Positions 1 to 6,757 of a stretch of 11,501 bases of DNA are shown piece by piece. Position 1 is the stretch's first letter. The number at the start of each line of letters is the position of its first letter. The DNA is from an uncultured Alphaproteobacteria bacterium (GTDB taxonomy: Bacteria > Pseudomonadota > Alphaproteobacteria > CAAHEQ01 > UBA3637). The translations under genes were made by a program, and so were the position numbers. The stretch is from positions 1-11,501 of the forward strand of contig CALXTZ010000043.1 of the NCBI GenBank assembly GCA_944391545.1, in the 5' to 3' direction. Below the pieces are notes generated by a model. That model ran no database searches. It was not told the DNA's origin and saw nothing but the letters and a program-made list of their open reading frames with translations.

Positions 1-1176
1 GTTTCTTTGGTTTCTTTGTTGTCCGGCGTGTTAAATTCCATCGGCCGGTTTGCGGCAGCCGCTTTTACACCCTGCCTGTTGAATTTTATGATGATCGGCT
101 TTTTGGTATTGTTGTCGCCGTTTATGCCTAATCCGGCCTATGCTTTGGCGTGGGGCGTGTTTACGGCCGGAATTGTTGAGCTGATTTTTTTATTATGGAA
201 TATGCATCGGAGCGGATTGTTTTTCGGCTTGTGGGGGCCGATAAAGGTTATTCGGTGTTTTTCAAAGGACATTAAAACATTATTTAAACGCATGTTGCCG
301 GGCGTTTTCGGATCCGGCGTTTATCAAATTAATTTGTTTTTGGATACGTTCTTTGTGTCCTTTTTGATGCAAGGGGCGGTTTCCTGGTTGAACTATGCTT
401 ATCATTTGTTTCAATTGCCGATCGGGATTATCGGCGTGGCTATCGGAACTGCGCTGTTGCCGATTTTGTCGCGATACATTCATGACGGCAAGATTCAAAA
501 AGCACGCCATGAAATGAACCGCGGGTTGGAAGTGTCTTTGTCTATGTCTCTTTCTTCCATGATCGGATTGTTTATTTTGGCGGTGCCGATTGTGTCCGTT
601 TTATTTGAACGAGGCGCTTTTACGTATGAAGAAACGGTGCCGACGGCGAATGCATTGCGTGCTTTTTCGCTCGGATTGCCGGCGTATATGTTGACCAAAG
701 CGTTAGCCCCTTTCTTTTATGCCAAAGGCGATACGGTCACGCCGGTTAAAATTGCAACCGTCGGTGTCGTGATTAATGCGGTGCTGTGTTTGACGCTGAT
801 GCAATTTTGGGGACACGTCGGCATTGCTTTGGCAACCGGCATCACGGTTTGGATTAATGCCGGCCAATATGTTTACTTGTTAAAGAAAAGAGGCGACTTT
901 GCGTTGGATTTGCTTTTTAAATTCCGATCGGTTCGGATTTTGTTTTCGACTGTTTTAATGGGCGTGTTTTTAGGATCAGCGAAATATGTATTGGATCACT
1001 TTTTTGCGGATTGGCTGGATGCGCCGCACTTCATTCCGTTCTTTGTTTTATCCGGATTAATCGGATGCGCCGTTGTTCTGTACTTTGGTGTTTTGTTAGC
1101 AACAAAAGGGATCAGGTGGAAAGATTTCAAAGCTTTTTTATTCCATAAGAAAAACAAAGTCTTGACCAAAGCGTAA
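1..1176 (+). CDS. murJ: Lipid II flippase MurJ (MviN), 5'-truncated
   Basis: Inner-membrane flippase of the MOP exporter superfamily that moves lipid-linked peptidoglycan precursor (lipid II) to the periplasmic face. The reading frame is open from base 1, so the gene starts upstream of the window; 391 residues are visible of a family length of about 510. The visible protein opens with the family-typical stretch SGVLNSIGRFAAAAFTPCLLN (roughly the end of the second to third membrane segments), followed by alternating hydrophobic segments and short loops. A typical MurJ C-terminal half is recognisable, including LFERGAF and the APFFYAKGDT region near residues 200-240. It ends with a basic cytoplasmic tail. 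The DUF2333 gene follows after 40 bases on the same strand, which suggests one operon. I am confident of the family; the true start cannot be seen. Confidence 0.95.
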   Translation, partial: VSLVSLLSGVLNSIGRFAAAAFTPCLLNFMMIGFLVLLSPFMPNPAYALAWGVFTAGIVELIFLLWNMHRSGLFFGLWGPIKVIRCFSKDIKTLFKRMLPGVFGSGVYQINLFLDTFFVSFLMQGAVSWLNYAYHLFQLPIGIIGVAIGTALLPILSRYIHDGKIQKARHEMNRGLEVSLSMSLSSMIGLFILAVPIVSVLFERGAFTYEETVPTANALRAFSLGLPAYMLTKALAPFFYAKGDTVTPVKIATVGVVINAVLCLTLMQFWGHVGIALATGITVWINAGQYVYLLKKRGDFALDLLFKFRSVRILFSTVLMGVFLGSAKYVLDHFFADWLDAPHFIPFFVLSGLIGCAVVLYFGVLLATKGIRWKDFKAFLFHKKNKVLTKA

Positions 1177-1216
1177 AAACATTTCACAATGGAAAAGAGG
1201 GACGGAGAAAAAGGAA

Positions 1217-2278
1217 ATGAAGAAAATGAAAAATAACAAGATTCTTCAAATTGTTAAAAAGATTTATTCAAGTTTTAAATTAATGATTTTAAGGCCTGTC
1301 GGACGCCTTTTAAAGCGCTTTTATCGGTCTGTCAAGGCGGGAGTTTTAATGGCTTTGCGTAATCCGAAATCTTTTTTGTCGCAAACGCTTGCCTTTGTTT
1401 TCAGGTGGTGGAAACGGTTTGTTGTGGGATTAATCTTGGTTGCGATTGCTTTTTACCCGATTATCGGCTTTTTGTCCGAAGAAATCGATGACAATCCGGA
1501 CTTTGGCGGGCCTGTTGTGGCCTCCAATCAGATGCAGAGCATTCAAACGGCACAGGCGCTCATCCGTCGCGAAGTGGTAACGCACGGGTGGAAAGCCAAT
1601 TTGCCGATTGTATTCCCGTCGTCTGTTTTGGACAATATGCCGTCTTTTCAAATGGGGATTATGGATGCTTTAGCAGCTTTTGCCGGCGCTTATCCGGATG
1701 AAAAGTTACAACGCAGTTCGGAAATGTTGGCTTATCCGGGGCGGACGTGGTACTTGAATTTTTCCTCTTATCTGAAACCGACCAAGCCGGCTCAACGTGT
1801 TTATCGTAAGGCAATGGCTTTGCTTCGGTCATACAACGATGATTTAAAAAACGGGCAGGCGGCTCCCTTGACGGCAAAAGATTTAAGTCATGTCATCCGG
1901 GCGATGCGGGAAGATTTGCGGCACAGCACGTTTAAAATAGATGAAAAGTTGGAGTTGGCATCCGAACGTGTGATCGATTTCGGAGCCGACAACGTTTTTT
2001 ACAAAACAAAAGGCAAGCTTTATGCGGATGCATTGTTGATGCGTGATTTAAAACGCGATTATGTGGGATTGATTGATACGCCCGAAATGGAAGTGGCTTT
2101 TAATGATGCAATAGACGCTTTAACAAAAGCTTATCAATACAATCCGGGCATTATTTTGAACGGAAAGGCGGATGGATTTTTGGTGCCGTCTCATTTAGCG
2201 GTTCAAGGATTTTATACCATGCAGGCGATTGATGCTCTGAAAAGTTTACAGAATTTTTTAAGTACGGGAAATGAATAA
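1217..2278 (+). CDS. DUF2333 family inner-membrane protein
   Basis: A 353-residue protein whose C-terminal two thirds resembles DUF2333 proteins of proteobacteria, whose function is unknown. It has a basic N-terminal cytoplasmic region (residues 1-66), one strong membrane segment at about 67-86, then a soluble domain predicted to be periplasmic. Family-like features are the motif HGWKANLPIVFP (123-134), then LDNMPSFQMG (138-147), and a tyrosine/proline-rich segment YPGRTWYLNF. The start at 1217 is preceded by GGAG at 1204-1207; an in-frame ATG at 1226 is an alternative, because AAGGA at 1211-1215 lies ten bases before it. It sits between murJ and a Nfu-type gene, and its stop codon TAA shares one base with the next ATG (TAATG). 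Its place in an envelope-gene cluster suggests a cell-envelope role, but that is inference. Confidence 0.8.
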   Translation: MKKMKNNKILQIVKKIYSSFKLMILRPVGRLLKRFYRSVKAGVLMALRNPKSFLSQTLAFVFRWWKRFVVGLILVAIAFYPIIGFLSEEIDDNPDFGGPVVASNQMQSIQTAQALIRREVVTHGWKANLPIVFPSSVLDNMPSFQMGIMDALAAFAGAYPDEKLQRSSEMLAYPGRTWYLNFSSYLKPTKPAQRVYRKAMALLRSYNDDLKNGQAAPLTAKDLSHVIRAMREDLRHSTFKIDEKLELASERVIDFGADNVFYKTKGKLYADALLMRDLKRDYVGLIDTPEMEVAFNDAIDALTKAYQYNPGIILNGKADGFLVPSHLAVQGFYTMQAIDALKSLQNFLSTGNE

Positions 2279-2562
2279 TGACAGATATGACATCGGAACA
2301 GCTGACACAGCTTATTCAAAACATTTTGGAGCTTCGCATTCGGCCGGTTTTACAGGCACATGGCGGCGATATTGCGTTTAAAGCGTTTAAAGACGGTATT
2401 TTGTGGGTCGAATTACAAGGGGCTTGCAACGGGTGTCCGGGGGCTTTGAATACGTTAAAAGGAAATGTGGAACACTTTATGAAGCTGATTGTGCCGCAGA
2501 TTAAGGAAGTCAAAGACATTCATTTGGAAGCTTTACAACAATCGGTTGAGGATGAATCATGA
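2278..2562 (+). CDS. Nfu-type Fe-S cluster carrier (NifU C-terminal domain)
   Basis: A 94-residue single-domain protein that matches the C-terminal (Nfu) domain of NifU, which binds a [4Fe-4S] cluster at a dimer interface and passes it to client enzymes in the cytoplasm. The sequence shows the conserved HGGD (28-31), a beta segment ending LQGAC, and the cluster-binding CxxC at C50 and C53 (GACNGCPG), followed by a helix starting TLKGNVE. The residue after the second cysteine pair is PGA rather than the common PSS, a small deviation. There is no N-terminal scaffold or A-type domain, so it is the short free-standing form. Its start overlaps the DUF2333 stop by one base and its own stop overlaps the next start by four bases (ATGA), so translation is probably coupled across three genes. 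Being inside an envelope operon is unusual for a Fe-S carrier. Confidence 0.88.
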   Translation: MTDMTSEQLTQLIQNILELRIRPVLQAHGGDIAFKAFKDGILWVELQGACNGCPGALNTLKGNVEHFMKLIVPQIKEVKDIHLEALQQSVEDES

Positions 2563-3530
2563 AAAAGGTTACGACGGCGATTGTTTTGATTTTGGCGGCA
2601 TGGAGCGTTTTCGAAATCGTTCTTTATACGTCACGGCCTGAAGCGCCTAAAGTTGTTTTAACGATTCCGCAGGAGATGAAGCCTGCCGTCAAAGAAGAAG
2701 TAAAACAGATTGAAGAAATGCCGCTTCAAGCAGAAGGATCGGTTCCGGCAGAAAAAACAGAGCCGGTTGAAAACAAGCCGGTTCAAGAAACGCGGCAGCT
2801 GTCGGATGAGGCGGCTGTTTCGGCGTTGGTTTATCCCGAAACGACGCAAGCGCTTGCAAAGCTTTTTGAAACATTTGATCGTCAAGCAGTTCCGCGTATT
2901 TATGTCGGGGCTTTTCCGCAGGATTTTAAGGAAAACGGAACACCGGCATTGTTTGCAAAAACGCTTTTGCCCCTGATTTTGGCGGAAAATGAAAAAATTG
3001 CGGCCGAACGGCAAAAACTGTTGCCGATTGTTGTTAAAATTCGACGCGGAGAAACCTTAACGGATCAGGAAGCCCAGTTTTTTGATTATTTAAAAACGAA
3101 ATACGATGTGGTTGAAGTCGGACCGCTTTACCAGGTTAAAGAATTGTTGCAACGTGTCGACAGAGTGTCTCAGGCATTGGCTGTAACCCAGGCTGTGGAA
3201 GCAACGCAGGGCGGGAAAGATTTGACGTCTGTTTTCGGTATTGACAAGTGGAATGAAGCGGAAGAATTCGTGTCGGCGACTTACCCGGATTTGCGTCAAA
3301 CCGTCGCAGATTATGCTTTGCATCTAAACACGACAGTTCCATATTACGTGTTTTGGGAATTACGTTCTTTGAACCGTGATAAACGTCAACCGATGAAAGC
3401 ACGTGTATTTATGGACGGGTTGACTTCTTATCGCTATGGCGACCGGTTCTATGTTCAAAAATTAATTGATGTTTACGAAAAATACGGTTTGTCCAATTTG
3501 GATGATACTCAACTTGAAAAGGAAAAGTAA
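2559..3530 (+). CDS. Membrane-anchored Bax-like protein, glucosaminidase fold, degraded active site
   Basis: A 323-residue protein with an uncleaved-looking signal anchor (about residues 7-23), a Pro/Glu/Lys-rich periplasmic linker (28-85), and a C-terminal domain (about 110-318) that I align by eye to Bax-type (GH73-like) peptidoglycan glucosaminidases. Shared landmarks are VPRIYVGAFPQDF, LLPLILAENEKIAAER (137-151), ELLQRVD (195-201), a VFG segment, LHLNTT (254-259) followed by a Y and LR, and a C-terminal LTSYRYGDRFYVQKL. In active Bax proteins a segment of the type QAAxESGWG carries the catalytic glutamate. Here it reads QAVEATQGG (211-219), with no ESGWG, so the hydrolase activity may be lost or changed. 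It overlaps the Nfu gene by four bases. It could act as a wall-binding or regulatory protein. The family call rests on motif memory, not on a search. Confidence 0.6.
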   Translation: MKKVTTAIVLILAAWSVFEIVLYTSRPEAPKVVLTIPQEMKPAVKEEVKQIEEMPLQAEGSVPAEKTEPVENKPVQETRQLSDEAAVSALVYPETTQALAKLFETFDRQAVPRIYVGAFPQDFKENGTPALFAKTLLPLILAENEKIAAERQKLLPIVVKIRRGETLTDQEAQFFDYLKTKYDVVEVGPLYQVKELLQRVDRVSQALAVTQAVEATQGGKDLTSVFGIDKWNEAEEFVSATYPDLRQTVADYALHLNTTVPYYVFWELRSLNRDKRQPMKARVFMDGLTSYRYGDRFYVQKLIDVYEKYGLSNLDDTQLEKEK

Positions 3531-3532
3531 GA

Positions 3533-3637
3533 ATGACGAAAACAGCACGTGTTTTGGCTTTGGTTATCGGCGTATTGATTGGTTTTTTATTTCTTTATGC
3601 GGCCATGGGCGAAAAGCTTTTTTACATGTTCAAATAA
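3533..3637 (+). CDS. 34-residue single-span membrane peptide
   Basis: A short reading frame starting MTKTARVLAL and ending EKLFYMFK. It has a basic N-terminus, one hydrophobic segment (about residues 7-25) and a short polar/aromatic tail, so it should be a small inner-membrane protein. The start lies two bases after the stop of the Bax-like gene. The purine-rich AAAAGGAAAAG ending at 3527 is a plausible ribosome binding site, nine bases before the ATG. The next gene (DUF192) begins one base after this stop codon and has no visible Shine-Dalgarno, which supports real translation of this frame: ribosomes finishing here would reinitiate downstream. The function is unknown. It could also be only a coupling leader for the DUF192 gene. 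Confidence 0.6.
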   Translation: MTKTARVLALVIGVLIGFLFLYAAMGEKLFYMFK

Positions 3638-3638
3638 A

Positions 3639-4064
3639 ATGAAAAAACTTTTGATAGCCATCGGTCTTGTTTTTTTATTGGGAAACGGCGCCGATATGTA
3701 TCCTAAACGGCTGGTTGTGACGACAGATGATGGCCGACAGCATGTTTTTCAAATCGACATTGCCGATACAAATGAAAAAGCGGCGAGGGGGTTAATGTTT
3801 CGAACATCGATGCCATCCGATGCAGGCATGTTGTTTGTTTCGGATAAATCGCGTGTTTGGTCGATGTGGATGAAAAATACGTTGATTCCGTTGGACATGA
3901 TTTTCTTTGATGATGTGAATGAAGTTGTTTATATCAAAGAAAATGCCGCTCCATACAGCTTGGATTTAATTTCTTATCCTTTTCCGACAAAAGGCGTGTT
4001 GGAATTAAACGGCGGCACGGTGCGTCGTTTGGGCATCAAACCCGGCGATCAGTTGACGTATTGA
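3639..4064 (+). CDS. Exported DUF192 family protein
   Basis: A 141-residue protein with an N-terminal signal peptide (MKKLLIAIG..., hydrophobic to about residue 16), then a complete DUF192 domain. Recognisable family motifs are GLMFR (50-54), GMLFV, the tight segment MWMKNTLIPLDMIF, and KGVLELNGG near the C-terminus. DUF192 proteins are small beta-rich domains, usually periplasmic or lipoprotein-like; their biochemical role is not established. I chose ATG 3639 because the longer in-frame extension to 3579 has no signal peptide at its N-terminus and would overlap the 34-residue peptide gene. No Shine-Dalgarno is visible in the 20 bases before 3639, so expression probably depends on reinitiation after the upstream stop at 3635-3637. 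It is the last gene of the operon and faces the amidohydrolase gene across only 13 bases. Confidence 0.88.
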   Translation: MKKLLIAIGLVFLLGNGADMYPKRLVVTTDDGRQHVFQIDIADTNEKAARGLMFRTSMPSDAGMLFVSDKSRVWSMWMKNTLIPLDMIFFDDVNEVVYIKENAAPYSLDLISYPFPTKGVLELNGGTVRRLGIKPGDQLTY

Positions 4065-4077
4065 AAGCGTGTTTCCG

Positions 4078-5319
4078 TTACCTGAAAAATGAAACGATTT
4101 GGTTAAAGTGATCTTTAATTTCGGTTTCGTTCGGGATGATTCTATTCCTCATAACGGGAGCGCCGTTGCAAAAAACGTCTGTGATACAAGAACTGTCGGC
4201 AGCATAAATCATATTTGAAATCAAATTATGGTTGGGCATTAAGAACACATTATTCAAATCAACCAAAATAAAATCAGCCAACTTTCCGACCGCGATTTCT
4301 CCTGCATTCAGACCGAAGGCTTCAAAACCGTTGCGCGTTGCAATCTGGAAGATATCATTGACTTTTCCGGCCGATATATTGTTGGCTTTGTTTTTGGCGG
4401 ATAAAGCAGCCAACTTCATTTCCCAAAGCATAGACAGTGAATTGTTAGATGAAACGCCATCCGTCCCGAGAGTTACTTTAATGCCGGCATCCAGATACTT
4501 TTGCAAGTCCATTTGCCCGGAATTAAGCTTGAAAGCAGATGACGGACAGTGGGCTATAACCGTTTTTGTTTCGGCTAACGTACGTATTTCGTCTTCATCC
4601 AAGTGTAAACAATGCGCTAGAACGGTTTGACCGCCCAACACGCCCCATTGCCGTAATAATTGAACCGGCCGACAATGATGGGCTTTTAAACAATCATTAA
4701 TTTCTTGGTTTGTTTCAGAAGAATGGATATGTAAAAAAGTGTTGTATTTCGTCGCTAACTCTTTCGCTTTTAAAAACAATGGCTTTGATGTCGTATAAAT
4801 AGCATGGCAGCTTAATCCTTTTATAATTCTGTCAGACGGCGCTTTTTGGTTTAAAAATGTTTCCATTTCGGCTGCTTGAATTTGTGCTTTTGACGCATTG
4901 AAAAAATCCATTCCCAGAAAAGAAACAGCCCCGCGAATGCCCATGTCTTGGACGGCTCGGATTGTTTCTTGCGGATAAAAATACATGTCGGCAAAAAGGG
5001 TTGTGCCTGTTTTAATCATTTCCAACAGGGCAAAACGGGATAAATGATAAATCATTTCGGGCGTTAATTTCGCTTCACGCGGCCAAATATCTTCGTTGAG
5101 CCATGAAAACAGCTCTTTGTCTTCACCGATCCCCCGTAAAAACATCATAGACGCATGCGTGTGTGTATTGCAAAAGGAAGGCAAAATAGCTTTGTTTTGA
5201 CACACGATGACTTCGGCTTCATCGTTTTCGATGTCATCGTCAATGCGACAAATTTGATTTCCGTTAATGAGGATATCTTGTTCTTTTCCGTTTAACAGAA
5301 CTTTTTTTAAGAGAAACAT
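4078..5319 (-). CDS. MtaD/TrzA-type amidohydrolase, probable S-adenosylhomocysteine/methylthioadenosine deaminase
   Basis: A cytoplasmic metal-dependent deaminase of the amidohydrolase superfamily, 413 residues, close to the usual length of about 420-440. Members convert S-adenosylhomocysteine or 5'-methylthioadenosine to the inosine form; relatives deaminate guanine, cytosine or triazines. The metal ligands are visible: HxH in NTHTHAS (H53, H55), LHIHSSET (H199, with E202 as the likely catalytic acid), AHCLHLDEDE (H236), and LGTDG (D287). The segments HCPSSAFKLNSG (257-268) and GVSSNNSLSMLWEMK are typical of the SAH/MTA deaminase group rather than guanine deaminases. The start ATG is preceded by AGAAAGG at good spacing. 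Its own promoter is likely (5351-5379). Exact substrate specificity cannot be fixed from sequence alone. Confidence 0.88.
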   Translation of the reverse strand: MFLLKKVLLNGKEQDILINGNQICRIDDDIENDEAEVIVCQNKAILPSFCNTHTHASMMFLRGIGEDKELFSWLNEDIWPREAKLTPEMIYHLSRFALLEMIKTGTTLFADMYFYPQETIRAVQDMGIRGAVSFLGMDFFNASKAQIQAAEMETFLNQKAPSDRIIKGLSCHAIYTTSKPLFLKAKELATKYNTFLHIHSSETNQEINDCLKAHHCRPVQLLRQWGVLGGQTVLAHCLHLDEDEIRTLAETKTVIAHCPSSAFKLNSGQMDLQKYLDAGIKVTLGTDGVSSNNSLSMLWEMKLAALSAKNKANNISAGKVNDIFQIATRNGFEAFGLNAGEIAVGKLADFILVDLNNVFLMPNHNLISNMIYAADSSCITDVFCNGAPVMRNRIIPNETEIKDHFNQIVSFFR

Positions 5320-5350
5320 ATACAGCCTTTCTGTTTAAGATGATAGTCGA

Positions 5351-5379
5351 ATTTTAAAATACCGCCTTCATAAAAACAA
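5351..5379 (-). promoter_or_regulatory. Putative sigma-70-type promoter of the amidohydrolase gene
   Basis: On the minus strand, TTGTTT (5379-5374) and TAAAAT (5356-5351) are separated by exactly 17 bases, 31 bases before the start codon. The -10 is a five-of-six match; the -35 is weak. Confidence 0.45.
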
Positions 5380-5420
5380 GAGAAATTTAGAATAACCGGC
5401 GACTTTACGGATTGTTTGAA

Positions 5421-5459
5421 ATCAACCCCTTTATCTTGGGGAGAAGTCCGGCGGTTGAT
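5421..5459. repeat. Inverted repeat downstream of the Nudix-kinase gene
   Basis: ATCAACC (5421-5427) and GGTTGAT (5453-5459) form a perfect seven-base stem, with an alternative inner CCCC/GGGG pairing. It lies 15 bases past the stop of the Nudix-kinase gene and could end its transcript or serve as an operator. No T-run follows on either strand, so a classical intrinsic terminator is not shown. Confidence 0.35.
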
Positions 5460-5474
5460 ATTGAACATTAAACT

Positions 5475-6350
5475 TTATTTTCCTATTTTGACAAACACTT
5501 CTTCCGGAGTAGGTTCTTCAAATTGCATTTTTAACTCATCAAAGTGCTTTAAATTATAATCAGCAATAGTTCCGCTTCTTTGAGAAATGCGTTTCTTTAA
5601 GACCTCATCGGGAGCAAAAATATAATGGATAATGGGTGAATATCCGAGTGCGATTGCTTTTTGACAAGCCTCTTTTCGGCTTTTCTTTGTCCAAAAGCCC
5701 ATGTCAAAGATAACAGATTTTCCTTGTTTGGCATATTCTTCTGCTTTTTCCCACAACAGGGCGATTGTTTTTGAAAAACATTCATTCCAATTTTTCTCAT
5801 ATTCTGTTTTATCAAATAATGTTATGCACCATTCATCCGGATTTAAGTGGATAGCCTTTTTTTCTTGCGCCAATTTTTGAGAGTAGGTTGTTTTCCCGGC
5901 TCCTAAAAATCCGCAAACGAGATAAAATATTGGTTTTTTGTGCATATTCTTTTGAAAAATATTGATGATTTTTTCTTTTATTTTATCTGGTTTTAAGGGT
6001 AGCTTTTTCAGTTCTTCGCATGATATTTCCACAAGTTCGTATTGATTGTTTGGAGTATTCCATTTTGTCCATTCGGTACCGGTCGGCTGACATCGTCGAA
6101 TTTCATGACAGATAAAAAAGTCAGCACTGTTTTGCCGCTCTAAATCTTCGTAATAAAAAGCGAATGTTGGCGGACCAATAATACTGCCGCTTTCTTCTTT
6201 CAACTCTCGAATAAGAGCCTGTTCCGCTGTTTCCCCCTCATCAATGCCACCACCAATTGTGACGTAATATACTTCGTCCGGCTTTGTCCTTTTCATCAGC
6301 AACAATTTATTTTCTTTTGTAATCAATATGGCTCGAGCAGATTTACGCAT
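5475..6350 (-). CDS. Nudix hydrolase - P-loop kinase (AAA_33-like) fusion protein
   Basis: A 291-residue two-domain protein. Residues 1 to about 120 are a Nudix domain with the full Nudix box pattern in GGIDEGETAEQALIRELKEE (34-53) followed by SG; these domains hydrolyse nucleoside diphosphates linked to another group. Residues about 138-291 are a small P-loop kinase with Walker A GFLGAGKTT (147-155), a VIFDMGFW strand (213-220) with a likely Walker B aspartate, and a basic lid KKRISQR (252-258). This resembles AAA_33/zeta-toxin-like kinases that phosphorylate nucleotides, RNA ends, sugars or antibiotics. I chose ATG 6350 over the in-frame GTG at 6353 because AAGGA sits six bases before the ATG but only three before the GTG. 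The substrate is unknown. A role in nucleotide or RNA-end processing is inference. It is monocistronic as far as the promoter and flanks show. Confidence 0.82.
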   Translation of the reverse strand: MRKSARAILITKENKLLLMKRTKPDEVYYVTIGGGIDEGETAEQALIRELKEESGSIIGPPTFAFYYEDLERQNSADFFICHEIRRCQPTGTEWTKWNTPNNQYELVEISCEELKKLPLKPDKIKEKIINIFQKNMHKKPIFYLVCGFLGAGKTTYSQKLAQEKKAIHLNPDEWCITLFDKTEYEKNWNECFSKTIALLWEKAEEYAKQGKSVIFDMGFWTKKSRKEACQKAIALGYSPIIHYIFAPDEVLKKRISQRSGTIADYNLKHFDELKMQFEEPTPEEVFVKIGK

Positions 6351-6356
6351 CACATA

Positions 6357-6361
6357 TCCTT
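6357..6361 (-). promoter_or_regulatory. Ribosome binding site deciding the Nudix-kinase start
   Basis: AAGGA on the minus strand, followed by six bases and ATG at 6350. The alternative GTG at 6353 would leave only three bases of spacing, so the ATG is preferred. Confidence 0.6.
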
Positions 6362-6375
6362 TTTAAATAATCATT

Positions 6376-6404
6376 TTTATACCATATGAACGTCATCTTG
6401 TTAA
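6376..6404 (-). promoter_or_regulatory. Putative sigma-70-type promoter of the Nudix-kinase gene
   Basis: TTAACA (6404-6399) and TATAAA (6381-6376) on the minus strand with a 17-base spacer, about 25 bases upstream of the start. Both hexamers match the consensus in five of six positions. Confidence 0.55.
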
Positions 6405-6406
6405 GG

Positions 6407-6456
6407 CTGTTTTTCAACAGGCGGTAAATTGTATTTGTCAAAACTTCATATACAAT
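6407..6456. repeat. Small hairpin and inverted repeat upstream of the Nudix-kinase promoter
   Basis: CTGTT (6407-6411) pairs with AACAG (6416-6420) around a TTTC loop, directly beside the -35. Further out, ATTGTAT (6428-6434) and ATACAAT (6450-6456) form a seven-base inverted repeat with 15 bases between the arms, a spacing that could fit a dimeric regulator. In AT-rich DNA such repeats also arise by chance. Confidence 0.25.
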
Positions 6457-6564
6457 CTACGGGAAGAACTTGCCGTACATTATTAACAATAGAAACTTGT
6501 TTTCTTTATTTAAAGTCTAATTATTCCTTTTTCTGAAATCAATAGTTGTTTAAGGGAGGTGTAA

Positions 6565-6705
6565 GGTCGGGGCGACAGATTATTCGCTTCGCTCACCCGC
6601 AAGGGGCTGTCTCGGCGAAGCCTCGACATTATGTCGGGATTGTTTCGGCGTACGTTCGTCCGCCGATCCCTCCGTCCGAACATGCTTTTCGCCTGTTCAA
6701 ATCAT
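6565..6705. repeat. GC-rich cluster of four stem-loops next to tRNA-Pro
   Basis: This non-coding stretch is visibly richer in G and C than the AT-rich DNA before it and holds four consecutive stem-loops. (1) GCTTCGC 6586-6592 pairs with GCGAAGC 6615-6621 and encloses CCC-GCAA-GGG (6596-6605), a three-pair stem closed by a GNRA-type loop. (2) CGACA 6624-6628 pairs with TGTCG 6632-6636. (3) TCGGCG 6645-6650 pairs with CGCCGA 6661-6666. (4) GAACA 6678-6682 pairs with TGTTC 6694-6698. The segment opens with a 13-base copy (6565-6577) of the tRNA-Pro 3' end. It may be a small palindromic repeat family or a structured RNA. With the promoter and hairpins listed separately, this is what the 407-base gap between the Nudix-kinase gene and the tRNA contains; bases 6457-6564 show nothing else I can support. 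Confidence 0.45.
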
Positions 6706-6722
6706 ACCGCCCGGCTGATTAT

Positions 6723-6753
6723 AAAAAAACACGATATGAAATCGTGCTTTTTT
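6723..6753 (-). terminator. Intrinsic terminator of tRNA-Pro
   Basis: On the minus strand ATC-GTG arms (6746-6741 with 6735-6730) form a six-pair stem with a five-base loop and are followed by a run of seven T (6729-6723). It begins 12 bases after the tRNA CCA end. A T-run on the plus strand (6748-6753) makes it potentially bidirectional. Confidence 0.8.
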
Positions 6754-6757
6754 ATAA

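Noticed and set aside
2710..2976. Arginine/lysine-rich open frame in another phase of the Bax-like gene
   Set aside because: It is a shadow of the Pro/Glu/Lys-rich linker coding region and shows no family features or ribosome binding site.
3579..3638. N-terminal extension of the DUF192 protein by 20 residues
   Set aside because: It starts at a non-ATG codon inside the 34-residue peptide gene, and it would place the signal peptide away from the N-terminus.
4065..4077. Terminator between the convergent DUF192 and amidohydrolase genes
   Set aside because: The 13-base gap and nearby sequence show no stem of useful length followed by a T-run.
6386..6427. 13-codon plus-strand frame that could be a leader peptide
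   Set aside because: It has no ribosome binding site and no gene downstream on that strand, so it is probably chance.
6552..6560. Strong Shine-Dalgarno-like AAGGGAGGT at the edge of the stem-loop cluster
   Set aside because: No start codon follows at a usable distance in a plausible gene.
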